Shown: positions 1 through 6,663 of the stretch, in pieces
Position numbering within the stretch: position 1 is the first letter of the stretch
Layout: each line of letters begins with the position of its first letter
DNA from: an uncultured Desulfurobacterium sp.
Lineage (GTDB): Bacteria > Aquificota > Aquificia > Desulfurobacteriales > Desulfurobacteriaceae
Direction: 5' to 3'
Assembly (NCBI GenBank): GCA_913055135.1
Contig: CAJXJV010000068.1
Span: 1-7,027 of the forward strand
DNA: 7,027 nucleotides
Notes under the pieces: generated by a model
Databases searched by the model: none
Told to the model about the DNA's origin: nothing
What the model saw: the letters and a program-made list of their open reading frames with translations, nothing else
Program-made: the position numbers and the translations under genes

Positions 1-273
1 GTTCAAGAGATTCCATTTCCAGCCGTAACCGCTCCTATGCCGACTGAAGAACTTGTTCCAACCGAAGAAGTATCTCCTCCTGAGGAAATAGTTATAACTG
101 ATACGTCGTCCACAGAAGATTACACAGAGGTAGTAACTCAAGAAACAGCTCAGGAAATAACTCAGGAAGAAGTAACTGAGGAAGTTATTACCGAAGCAAT
201 AGCTAATGTGAAAATAGAAAACGGAATAATGAAACTAAACGTTGCAATACCATCAACGGATACTCCAGAGTGA
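1..273 (+). CDS. 3' end of an unidentified Glu/Thr-rich protein (5' truncated)
   Basis: The reading frame is open from the first base and ends at TGA 271-273, so this is the C-terminal 90 residues of a gene that begins upstream; the ATG at 37 is internal and not a convincing start. The peptide is low-complexity, very acidic and rich in Glu, Thr, Val and Pro, with loosely repeated PTEE and TQE/TEE units. It ends in a short hydrophobic/polar stretch (IENGIMKLNVAIP) that could be a beta strand. No catalytic motif, membrane segment or cysteine is visible. The stop overlaps the GTG start of the cyclase gene by 4 nt (GTGA), so the two are probably translated together. FecR-domain envelope proteins are often encoded just before CHASE2 cyclases, so this could be the disordered tail of such a protein, but that is inferred from context only. 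The coding call is fairly secure; the function is unknown. Confidence 0.65.
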   Translation, partial: VQEIPFPAVTAPMPTEELVPTEEVSPPEEIVITDTSSTEDYTEVVTQETAQEITQEEVTEEVITEAIANVKIENGIMKLNVAIPSTDTPE

Positions 274-2321
274 AGAGGTTCTTTCTAATTTACACTGTTA
301 CTATTTTGGTTTCAGCTCTCTTCTCATCTTTCATCTTTGAGAAGGTTGAACCTTTCTACTCTCTTTCCCTCAGGGTTTCAGACTTTAACTACATAATCCA
401 CAGGAGAGAGCTTTCATCAAACATTACCCTTATTTTAGTTGACGAGAAGAGCATAAACAGGTTTGGAAGATGGCCATGGAACAGGGAAGTATTTGCAAAG
501 GGGCTTGAGAAGTTAAAGAGAGCCAGGGTAGTGGCACTTGATATGGTGTTCTCCGAAAAGACGAATGAGAAAGACGATGCCTATCTCGCAAAAACGATCG
601 AAGAAATAGAAAACGTTGTCTGTGGCTTTTTCATCAGGAAGAAGGCTACGGAAAACCCACCTGAAGAGCTGATTGATATTCTTTCAGATTCTGCGCTCTT
701 CAGAGTTCCGGAAGTTGTTCCGTTTCCCAACGTTGACTACGTTGAGGTGAACATTCCTGAAATAACGGAAAATTGTCTTCTCTCCGGAACTTTTAACGCA
801 ATATCTGATCCAGACGGGAATTTCAGAAGATACCCTCTTGGATTTGTCTTTGAAGGAAACGTCTATCCTTCTGTAGGAGTTCAGGTTTTGAGGGCTTACA
901 CCGGAAGAGATGTGGTCTTTAAAGGAAATTACCTGCAAGTCGGGAATTACACCATCCCGATGAGAGATGATGGAACGGTCATACTCAACTTTTACCCACT
1001 TAGAGATTATCAGAAAAACGCATTTTCCTTTGTTGATCTCTATGAAGGGAAAGTCCCTATAGACAGAATAGATGGCAAAATTGTCGTTGTTGGAATCTCC
1101 GAAGCAGGGGTTACGGACATCAGAGCTACACCTGTTGGGCTTGTTCCGGGTCCTTATCTTCACGTTACTTTTATCTCGAATGCTATTCAGGGAGAGCTCC
1201 TTGTTGACTCAATACCCCTTACAATCCTGCTTCTTTTCCTCTCTTCTATCCTCCTTTCCCTCTTCTACTTTCTTCTCCAACCGGGTGTAAGGATTCCCCT
1301 TTACTTTTTCCTTTTTGCTCTTGTATTTGTTGTAGTTCATCTTTTCTACCTTTATATGAACACAGTTATCTATGACCTATTTATTTACATAGATCTCCTT
1401 CTCCTTTCAGTTGGATTTGAAGCTTTCGATTCCTTTTTAAAGCACAAACAGGCAAAGTTCTACAAAGGGGTTTTCAGTACCTATGTTTCACCTGAAGTAC
1501 TGAAAGAGATAGTTGAAAATCCGGAAAAGTTGAAGCTTGGAGGAGAAAAAAGGGAGATAACCGTTCTCTTCTCCGACATAAGAGGTTTTACTTCCCTTTC
1601 AGAGAAGCTTTCTCCAGATAGACTGGTAAAACTCTTGAATACTTATCTGACGCCAATGACTGATATTGTCCTGAAGAATAAAGGAATGCTTGATAAATAT
1701 ATTGGCGATGCCATAATGGCTATCTGGAATGCTCCTGTGGAGATAGAAGACCACAGGGAGAGAGCTCTCATAACCGGTTTTGAGATGATTAAGAAGCTAA
1801 ACGAAGTTAACAAAATTCTGAAACGAGAGGGCTTTCCAGAAATAAAAATAGGAATAGGAATAAATACCGGAGAAGCCGTTGTTGGAAATATGGGTTCTGA
1901 AAATAGGTTTGAATACACTGCCATAGGTGATACAGTTAACCTTGCATCAAGGCTTGAAGGTCTTAATAAACTTTACATGATGGGTGAAACAGGGTTACTT
2001 ACATCGGAGTTTACAGTTTTACCAGTTAAGGATAAAGATTTTCCATTTCTATTCGTTGAAGTTGATATGGTAAGAGTTAAAGGCAAGAAGAAACCCGTAA
2101 GGATATTTACTCTCCTTGAAAAAGGAGATAAAACGGAAGAGATTAAAGAGGTGTACGAAAAGGCTCTTTCACTTTACAGGGAAGCGCAGTTTAAAGAAGC
2201 ACTTAAACTGTTTTCGGAGCTTGACTTTAACCCTGCAAAAGTGATGGCTGAAAGGTGTAGAGAGCTCCTTCAGAATCCACCTGAAGAGTGGGATGGTGTT
2301 TACACTGCAAAGACCAAGTGA
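270..2321 (+). CDS. CHASE2-domain membrane adenylate cyclase (class III)
   Basis: This protein of 683 aa is predicted to make cAMP from ATP at the inner membrane in response to an extracytoplasmic signal. Its layout is an N-terminal membrane segment (about 5-23), then a CHASE2 sensor region (about 25-310) with the hallmark GRWPWNR at 66-72 and VALDMVFSE. Three membrane helices follow (about 314-336, 342-363, 366-386), then a class III cyclase domain (about 425-600). Metal-binding aspartates are D436 in LFSDIRGFT and D480 in KYIGDAIM. The transition-state pair N557 and R561 lies in VNLASR. The purine-selecting positions carry K476 and T550, which points to ATP rather than GTP. The last 60 residues are helical, TPR-like, and end in the PPEEWDGV motif common in this family. 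The GTG start overlaps the upstream stop and has only a weak ribosome site, suggesting translational coupling. The signal sensed cannot be read from the sequence. Confidence 0.92.
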   Translation: MKRFFLIYTVTILVSALFSSFIFEKVEPFYSLSLRVSDFNYIIHRRELSSNITLILVDEKSINRFGRWPWNREVFAKGLEKLKRARVVALDMVFSEKTNEKDDAYLAKTIEEIENVVCGFFIRKKATENPPEELIDILSDSALFRVPEVVPFPNVDYVEVNIPEITENCLLSGTFNAISDPDGNFRRYPLGFVFEGNVYPSVGVQVLRAYTGRDVVFKGNYLQVGNYTIPMRDDGTVILNFYPLRDYQKNAFSFVDLYEGKVPIDRIDGKIVVVGISEAGVTDIRATPVGLVPGPYLHVTFISNAIQGELLVDSIPLTILLLFLSSILLSLFYFLLQPGVRIPLYFFLFALVFVVVHLFYLYMNTVIYDLFIYIDLLLLSVGFEAFDSFLKHKQAKFYKGVFSTYVSPEVLKEIVENPEKLKLGGEKREITVLFSDIRGFTSLSEKLSPDRLVKLLNTYLTPMTDIVLKNKGMLDKYIGDAIMAIWNAPVEIEDHRERALITGFEMIKKLNEVNKILKREGFPEIKIGIGINTGEAVVGNMGSENRFEYTAIGDTVNLASRLEGLNKLYMMGETGLLTSEFTVLPVKDKDFPFLFVEVDMVRVKGKKKPVRIFTLLEKGDKTEEIKEVYEKALSLYREAQFKEALKLFSELDFNPAKVMAERCRELLQNPPEEWDGVYTAKTK

Positions 2322-2332
2322 AAGGGAGTAAG

Positions 2333-3721
2333 ATGGCTTACGTTGCTATACCGAGGAAGTACAGACCAAAGAAGTTTTCTGAAGTTACAGGTCAAGAGTA
2401 TATAACCGAAACTCTCAGGAATGCTATAAAATCTGGACGCTTTGCCCACGCCTACATCTTTGCCGGTCCCAGAGGTGTAGGTAAAACTACGACTGCAAGG
2501 ATTGTTGCAAAAGCTCTTAACTGTGAAAATCCACTGGATGGTGAACCCTGTAACCAGTGTCCAAACTGTCTTGCGATTTCAAAAGGCTCTTTCCCCGATG
2601 TTATAGAGATTGATGCTGCAACAAACAGGGGAATTGATCAGATAAGAGAGCTCCGAGAGTCTGTCCACTACGCGCCGGCCAAAGGGAAGAAGAAGGTCTA
2701 TATCATTGACGAATTCCACATGCTCACAAAGGAAGCCTTTAACGCTCTTTTAAAGACACTTGAGGAACCACCTGAACATATTGTCTTCATTCTTGCAACA
2801 ACAGAGATAGACAAGATTCCTCCAACTATCCTTTCGAGGTGTCAGAAGTTTGTCTTCAGGAAGATTCCAAAAGAGTTAATGGTAGAAACTTTGAAGGAAA
2901 TTTGCCAGAAAGAGGGTGTTGGTTACGAAGAAGAAGCTCTTTATCTCATTGCAACAGCCTCCGAAGGATGTATGAGAGATGCTGAGAGCCTTCTTGATCA
3001 GTCTATAGCCCTTGGAGGTGGTGAAGTTAAAGCAAAAGAGGTTTCTGAGTTTCTTGGAGTTCTAACTGGTAAAGACATTGCTGAGATTCTCAAACTTTCT
3101 TTTTCTGGAGATAAGCAGAGGTTAAGGGAGCAACTGAAGAATTTAGAAAATCAGGGATATAACCCTCTTTTTGTTATTAAACAGCTCCTTGAAAGAGTAG
3201 AAAAAGAATTTATAGAAGGTGAAGAATTTACAGATGAAGAGTTAGTCGCAGCTTTTAAGATACTTTCTGAGGCTCATAAATCTGTAGCTTTTCATCCTTA
3301 TCCATATACAGCTCTCTTTTTCTATCTCTTTAAGCTTTCATACTTTAAGGATTTGAAGAGAATAGGAGAATTGCTCTCCGGGAATTTTAAACTTTCCTTG
3401 CCTGAAAAAAAAGCTGAAGAGACAGCAGAAGAAAATAGTTTAGAAGACATATACATAAAGGAAACTAACGATAAAGGAGACTTTGTAGAGATCATTCCAA
3501 AGAATCGAACTGCTTTTGACCTCTTGCAAGAAAGGATCAATGAACTTGAGAGGAAATTTGGAAAGAAAGTAAAACTTGTAGAGATAGACAATGGAACGAG
3601 AAAAAAAGAAGTTAAAATTTCTCCTGAATCAGAAGAGAAAATTGATAAGCTTTTAAAAACTTTTAGTGCAAAACTCTTTCCAGGCTATCCAAAGGTGATA
3701 GATGAGAGTTCTAATAGTTGA
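2333..3721 (+). CDS. dnaX: DNA polymerase III subunit gamma/tau (clamp loader ATPase)
   Basis: DnaX is the AAA+ motor subunit of the clamp loader that places the beta sliding clamp on DNA. From ATG 2333 the protein is 462 aa; this start follows AAGGGAG at 5 nt spacing, whereas the in-frame GTG at 2288 lies inside the cyclase gene. Visible motifs are the conserved start VAIPRKYRPKKFSEVTGQ, Walker A GPRGVGKT (45-52) and zinc-binding cysteines C64, C73, C76 and C79. Also present are Walker B IIDEFHM (124-130), sensor 1 ATTEIDKIP, the SRC arginine finger (R169) and sensor 2 GCMRDAESLLDQ. Domain III ends near residue 355, followed by a charged linker and a C-terminal region of only about 100 aa, shorter than E. 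coli tau (643 aa). An A8 tract at codons 358-360 may allow a gamma-like product. The gap after the cyclase gene is 11 nt, and the 3' end overlaps the response regulator by 20 nt. Confidence 0.97.
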   Translation: MAYVAIPRKYRPKKFSEVTGQEYITETLRNAIKSGRFAHAYIFAGPRGVGKTTTARIVAKALNCENPLDGEPCNQCPNCLAISKGSFPDVIEIDAATNRGIDQIRELRESVHYAPAKGKKKVYIIDEFHMLTKEAFNALLKTLEEPPEHIVFILATTEIDKIPPTILSRCQKFVFRKIPKELMVETLKEICQKEGVGYEEEALYLIATASEGCMRDAESLLDQSIALGGGEVKAKEVSEFLGVLTGKDIAEILKLSFSGDKQRLREQLKNLENQGYNPLFVIKQLLERVEKEFIEGEEFTDEELVAAFKILSEAHKSVAFHPYPYTALFFYLFKLSYFKDLKRIGELLSGNFKLSLPEKKAEETAEENSLEDIYIKETNDKGDFVEIIPKNRTAFDLLQERINELERKFGKKVKLVEIDNGTRKKEVKISPESEEKIDKLLKTFSAKLFPGYPKVIDESSNS

Positions 3722-4268
3722 TGACGAAAAAACGATAAGAGAAACTTTGAGAGAGATACTTGAAGAAGAGGGATTTGAAGTCTTTATTGAAGAATTGGGA
3801 TCAAAAGTTGTAAGTGCGGTTGAAAAGGTCAAACCGGAGATATTGATTCTTGACCTGTTCCTGCCTGGAGCCTCTGGAATGGAAGTTCTAAAAGTTCTCC
3901 ATGATAAAGGATTTACCCAGACAATAGCTGTGATAATAGTTTCTGGACATGGAACTGTCGAGACATCTGTAAAAGCAATGAAACTTGGAGCGTTTGACTT
4001 TATAGAGAAGCCGATTAAATATGAAAAGCTTCTGAGCGTCATTGAAAGTGCAAAAGAGCATCTTTCATCAAAGGCTTCCGGTTCCAAAACGGTAAGTGCC
4101 TATTCCAACCTCCCTTTGAGAAAAGCTAAAGAAGAGTTTGAGAAGAACTACATTGAGGAAGTACTTAAAAAATTCAACGGTGACCTGAAAAAGGCTGCAG
4201 CTTTTATGGAAATAGATATTTCAAATCTTTACAGAAAACTCAACAAGTATGGTTTCAATCAGCAATGA
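3702..4268 (+). CDS. Response regulator, receiver plus Fis-type HTH (NtrC/RegA-like, no AAA+ domain)
   Basis: This is a 188-aa two-component transcription regulator. The receiver domain (about 1-118) has the acidic pair D7/D8, phospho-acceptor D51 in ILDLFLPG, switch residue S81 in IIVSGHG and K103 in IEKP. After a short linker, residues about 138-185 form a Fis-type helix-turn-helix ending in AAAFMEIDISNLYRKLNKYGF, closely like the DNA-binding ends of NtrX/NtrC proteins. The central sigma54-activating AAA+ domain (about 240 aa) is absent, so the protein resembles RegA/PrrA/ActR-type regulators and should act without sigma54. The ATG is preceded by AAAGGTG at about 5 nt spacing. The start is fixed by the canonical MRVLIVDDE and lies 20 nt inside dnaX; the stop overlaps the next start as ATGA. 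No histidine kinase lies in the window, so it is an orphan here and its targets are unknown. Confidence 0.92.
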   Translation: MRVLIVDDEKTIRETLREILEEEGFEVFIEELGSKVVSAVEKVKPEILILDLFLPGASGMEVLKVLHDKGFTQTIAVIIVSGHGTVETSVKAMKLGAFDFIEKPIKYEKLLSVIESAKEHLSSKASGSKTVSAYSNLPLRKAKEEFEKNYIEEVLKKFNGDLKKAAAFMEIDISNLYRKLNKYGFNQQ

Positions 4269-4882
4269 ACCTGTTTGAGCTTTTCAACGCCATTGGTCTT
4301 TTATCTTTTGCTGTTTCTGGAGTTTACAAAGGAATCAACAAAAACCTTGACCTTCTTGGAATTGTGACTCTTGGTTTTCTAACAGCCCTTGGCGGCGGAA
4401 TAACCAGGGATTTAATCGTTAATAGAATCCCAATGGCTTTTACAGGCTACAAAGACATCACAATCACTTTTTTAGGAATAGTATTTGCTCTTCTTTTCTA
4501 CTTAAAGCTCAGAAAGGATCTCTCGACTAAAAAGGTGATAAAGTACTTTGACGCTGTGGGACTTGCGGCTTTTTCGGTTACAGGATTTATTGTTGGAATG
4601 GAGAGCGGGATAAATTCCTTTGGAGTTGTTCTCCTCGGTCTTATAACTGGAACAGGCGGTGGATTGATCAGCGATGTTTTAACAGGTGAAATTCCTTTCA
4701 TCCTGAAAGAGGATTTTTATGCTTCCTGTTCAATCATTGGTGGAGTTGTCTTTATCTTTCTTGAAAAGTTAGGATTTCCCGTTGAAATTACCTCTTTCTC
4801 AACGCTTCTTTTGATTCTGCTTGTTAGAATTCTTGCAATAGAGAAGGGTTGGTCTCTGCCGCGGTTAGGAGGAAACGTTTGA
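4265..4882 (+). CDS. TRIC / UPF0126 family membrane protein (YicG-like)
   Basis: This 205-aa integral membrane protein has about seven hydrophobic helices and two homologous halves. Each half carries the family signature: repeat 1 around 10-60 with ALGGGITRDLIVNRIP (GGG 43-45, D49, P56), and repeat 2 around 97-147 with GTGGGLISDVLTGEIP (GGG 131-133, D137, P144). The family includes trimeric potassium-permeable channels related to animal TRIC proteins, and it is also named glycine transporter after E. coli YicG. Which applies here cannot be decided from sequence. Its length is normal for bacterial members. The ATG overlaps the regulator stop by 4 nt (ATGA), and the TGA overlaps the TTG start of bioF by 4 nt, so translation is probably coupled on both sides. 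Monovalent-ion or glycine handling has no obvious link to the neighbouring genes. Confidence 0.9.
   Translation: MNLFELFNAIGLLSFAVSGVYKGINKNLDLLGIVTLGFLTALGGGITRDLIVNRIPMAFTGYKDITITFLGIVFALLFYLKLRKDLSTKKVIKYFDAVGLAAFSVTGFIVGMESGINSFGVVLLGLITGTGGGLISDVLTGEIPFILKEDFYASCSIIGGVVFIFLEKLGFPVEITSFSTLLLILLVRILAIEKGWSLPRLGGNV
4867..4872 (+). promoter_or_regulatory. Shine-Dalgarno site that sets the TTG start of bioF
   Basis: A perfect AGGAGG lies 6 nt before TTG 4879 and inside the last codons of the TRIC-family gene. It is the reason for choosing TTG 4879 over the upstream in-frame TTG 4849. Confidence 0.85.
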
Positions 4883-5976
4883 AGTGGTTAGAAGAAGAGT
4901 TAAAGGAGCTAAAAAAGAAGAATCTTTACAGAGAACTCAGAACTCTTTCCTCGCCACAGGGAAAAGAGATTACTGTAAATGGAAAGAGAGTTCTCAATTT
5001 TTCCTCAAACGACTACCTCTCACTTGCCTCAAACTTTAACTGTGAATGTCTTAAACAATGGGGAAGTGGCTCTGGAGCTTCAAGGCTTGTCTGTGGAAAC
5101 TTTGAGATTCATGAGCTCCTTGAGGAGAAGCTTGCAGAAATAAAGAAAACAGAATCTGCACTTCTATTCTCAACCGGCTACATGGCAAACGTTGGGGTTA
5201 TTTCAACTCTTGCAAGGGAGGGAGATTTAATCCTTTCTGATGAACTCAACCACGCTTCTATAATTGATGGTTGCAGGCTTTCAAAGGCTACTGTGAAAGT
5301 TTACAGCCATTGTAACGTTGAAGAGTTAGAGTTCCTCTTATCTAAGGAAAGAGGAAAATACAGAAATTGCTTCATTGTCACAGATTCTGTCTTCAGTATG
5401 GATGGAGACATTGCTCCACTGTCTGAACTTTTTCGGTTAAAGGAAGAATACGATGCCGTTTTAATTATTGACGATGCCCATGCAACAGGCGTAGTTGGTT
5501 GGTCTTCTCTGGAACTCTTCGACTTAACTCCTGATGAGAGAACTGTCATAGTTGGAACTCTCGGGAAAGCCCTTGGAACATTCGGAGCTTTTGTTGCTGG
5601 CCCCAGAGTTCTAAGAGAATACCTTGTGAACAGGTGTAGAAGTTTCATTTTCACAACGGCTCTTCCGCCTCACATTGCCTGTCAAACTCTGGAGAATCTG
5701 AAATTGGTTCCCGAAAGAATGAGAGTTTTGCAGGAGAAAATTGAATTTTTCAGGAAGTTAACGGGGATAAATTCGAACTCTGCAATTTTCCCCTTTTTAA
5801 CTGGAAGTGAGATAAAAGCCTTAGAGCTGGCAAAAGGACTTTGGGAAAAGGGATTTTTTGTTCCAGCCATAAGACCACCAACGGTTAAGGAGAGCAGGTT
5901 AAGAATAACAATCAACTATGAACACTCGAAGGAAGATTTAGAAAAGCTGTGGAAGATCTTAAAGGAGTTATTGTGA
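4879..5976 (+). CDS. bioF: 8-amino-7-oxononanoate synthase (KAPA synthase, biotin pathway)
   Basis: This PLP enzyme of the alpha-oxoamine synthase family probably condenses pimeloyl-ACP/CoA with L-alanine to give KAPA, the first step of biotin ring assembly. The protein is 365 aa, normal for BioF. The start chosen is TTG 4879, preceded by AGGAGG (4867-4872) at 6 nt and overlapping the TRIC stop as TTGA; the in-frame TTG at 4849 has no such site. Visible motifs are FSSNDYLSLA (41-50), GSGSGASRLVCGN (62-74), H125 stacking over the PLP ring, DSVFSMDGDIAPL (169-181), DDAH with D198 and H201, and Schiff-base lysine K230 in TLGKALGTFGAFVAG. Spacing of D198/H201/K230 matches D204/H207/K236 of E. coli BioF. 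Glycine C-acetyltransferase (Kbl) and ALA synthase are relatives, and GASRLxxGN occurs across the family, but length and overall look favour BioF. No other bio genes are in the window; this is the last gene of the operon. Confidence 0.88.
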   Translation: MKWLEEELKELKKKNLYRELRTLSSPQGKEITVNGKRVLNFSSNDYLSLASNFNCECLKQWGSGSGASRLVCGNFEIHELLEEKLAEIKKTESALLFSTGYMANVGVISTLAREGDLILSDELNHASIIDGCRLSKATVKVYSHCNVEELEFLLSKERGKYRNCFIVTDSVFSMDGDIAPLSELFRLKEEYDAVLIIDDAHATGVVGWSSLELFDLTPDERTVIVGTLGKALGTFGAFVAGPRVLREYLVNRCRSFIFTTALPPHIACQTLENLKLVPERMRVLQEKIEFFRKLTGINSNSAIFPFLTGSEIKALELAKGLWEKGFFVPAIRPPTVKESRLRITINYEHSKEDLEKLWKILKELL

Positions 5977-5978
5977 AA

Positions 5979-5993
5979 GGGGGCAAAACCCCC
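5979..5993. terminator. G/C hairpin between convergent bioF and peroxiredoxin genes
   Basis: GGGGG, loop CAAAA, then CCCCC forms a perfect 5-bp G/C stem in the 23-nt gap between the bioF stop (5976) and the peroxiredoxin stop (6000). Position and symmetry suggest a shared bidirectional terminator. There is no U-tract on the plus-strand transcript, where the stem is followed by GGAGTATT. The minus-strand transcript has only TTT. Intrinsic termination is therefore plausible but not strong, and the stem may instead act as a 3'-end stabiliser. Confidence 0.45.
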
Positions 5994-5999
5994 GGAGTA

Positions 6000-6605
6000 T
6001 TACTCGGCAAGAAGTTCGTCGATTGTAACAACTGTTCCAACCTTTCCAGCAATCTCTGGACCAGGCTTGAGAGTTTTCTTACCAGGTCTCCAGTTAGCTG
6101 GACAAACTTCATCTGGATTTTCGTAAACGTATTTCCAGGCAGCAAGCTGTCTGAGAAGCTCATTAACATTCCTACCTACAGGTGGGTTGAGAACTTCTTC
6201 AGCTACGATAATGCCATCAGGGTTGATGATAAATCTTCCTCTTCTTGCAAGTCCAGCTTCTTCAATATAAACGCCGTAGTCCCTTGCAGTTTTTCCTGTT
6301 GGATCTGCAGCAAGTGGGAACTTGAGATCTTTGAGAAGTGGTTCTACTTCACAGAAGAGCTGGTGGCTGAAATGTGTGTCTGTTGAAACTGCAAGAACAT
6401 CAGCACCAAGAGCTCTGATTTCATCAATCTTAGCGTTTACAGCAGCAATTTCTGTTGGACAGACAAATGTAAAGTCTGCTGGATAGAAACAGAGTACAAG
6501 AAACTTTCCTGCATAGTCGGAAAGCTTAACCTCTGTGTACTTTTTCTCAACTGGATCATAAGCGTTGAGGCAAAAATCTGGAGCTTTTTGTCCTACAAGT
6601 GCCAT
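6000..6605 (-). CDS. Typical 2-Cys peroxiredoxin (AhpC/Prx1 type)
   Basis: This cytoplasmic thiol peroxidase reduces hydrogen peroxide and organic peroxides. From ATG 6605 it is 201 aa. That start follows AGGAGGAGG at 5 nt spacing, and MALVGQKAPDF is the usual N-terminus; extension to 6662 would run translation through the operator and promoter region. The active-site motif PADFTFVCPTE (42-52) contains P42, T46 and peroxidatic C49. The conserved arginine lies in ARRGRFIINPDG (about R123). The resolving cysteine is C168 in DEVCPANWRPG, as in typical 2-Cys enzymes that form head-to-tail dimers and often decamers. Additional cysteines C12, C39 and C85 are seen. No AhpF or thioredoxin reductase gene is adjacent, so the reductant is unknown. 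It is transcribed alone, convergent to bioF and divergent from the cas6-like gene. A Fur-type palindrome overlaps its promoter, suggesting metal- or peroxide-responsive control. Confidence 0.95.
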   Translation of the reverse strand: MALVGQKAPDFCLNAYDPVEKKYTEVKLSDYAGKFLVLCFYPADFTFVCPTEIAAVNAKIDEIRALGADVLAVSTDTHFSHQLFCEVEPLLKDLKFPLAADPTGKTARDYGVYIEEAGLARRGRFIINPDGIIVAEEVLNPPVGRNVNELLRQLAAWKYVYENPDEVCPANWRPGKKTLKPGPEIAGKVGTVVTIDELLAE

Positions 6606-6610
6606 TGTTA

Positions 6611-6619
6611 CCTCCTCCT
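6611..6619 (-). promoter_or_regulatory. Strong Shine-Dalgarno site of the peroxiredoxin gene
   Basis: Read on the minus strand, AAGGAGGAGGT precedes ATG 6605 with a 5-nt spacer. It decides the start codon and implies high expression. Confidence 0.88.
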
Positions 6620-6644
6620 TCTGGAATGTTGTTTTCTGTTCCTT

Positions 6645-6663
6645 AATGATAATCATTATCATT
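6645..6663. promoter_or_regulatory. Fur-family operator (perfect 9-1-9 palindrome)
   Basis: AATGATAATCATTATCATT is a perfect inverted repeat around C6654. Its core TGATAATCATTATCA (6647-6661) is identical to the 7-1-7 Fur box consensus TGATAATnATTATCA. A PerR box (TTATAATnATTATAA) would differ at one position in each arm, so Fur is the better match, although PerR-like or other Fur-family regulators remain possible. It begins 40 bp upstream of the peroxiredoxin ATG and covers the -10 element and most of the spacer of the predicted promoter, a classic repression arrangement. No fur gene is in the window. Confidence 0.78.

Noticed and set aside
684..1163. 159-codon open frame on the minus strand
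   Set aside because: It lies entirely within the cyclase gene, has no recognisable motif or ribosome site, and its composition is that of an antisense shadow.
1072..1290. 72-codon plus-strand frame inside the cyclase gene
   Set aside because: It is rich in Leu, Phe and Ser only because it shadows the T-rich codons of the membrane segments of the real protein; no ribosome site.
2288..2332. N-terminal extension of dnaX from GTG 2288
   Set aside because: It would overlap the cyclase gene and precede the conserved DnaX N-terminus; ATG 2333 has a good ribosome site.
3601..3607. A7 run late in dnaX as a slippage site
   Set aside because: It lies at about residue 425, close to the C-terminus, so a shift would remove only the last few dozen residues and would not give a gamma-like form.
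3653..4087. 144-codon minus-strand frame opposite the response regulator
   Set aside because: The plus-strand frame has every receiver-domain landmark; the antisense frame shows none of any family.
5949..6386. 145-codon plus-strand frame opposite the peroxiredoxin
   Set aside because: It starts inside bioF and reads through the convergent gene; the minus-strand frame is an unmistakable peroxiredoxin.
6606..6662. 19-residue N-terminal extension of the peroxiredoxin
   Set aside because: It runs through the ribosome site, leader and Fur-type palindrome and does not fit the family N-terminus.
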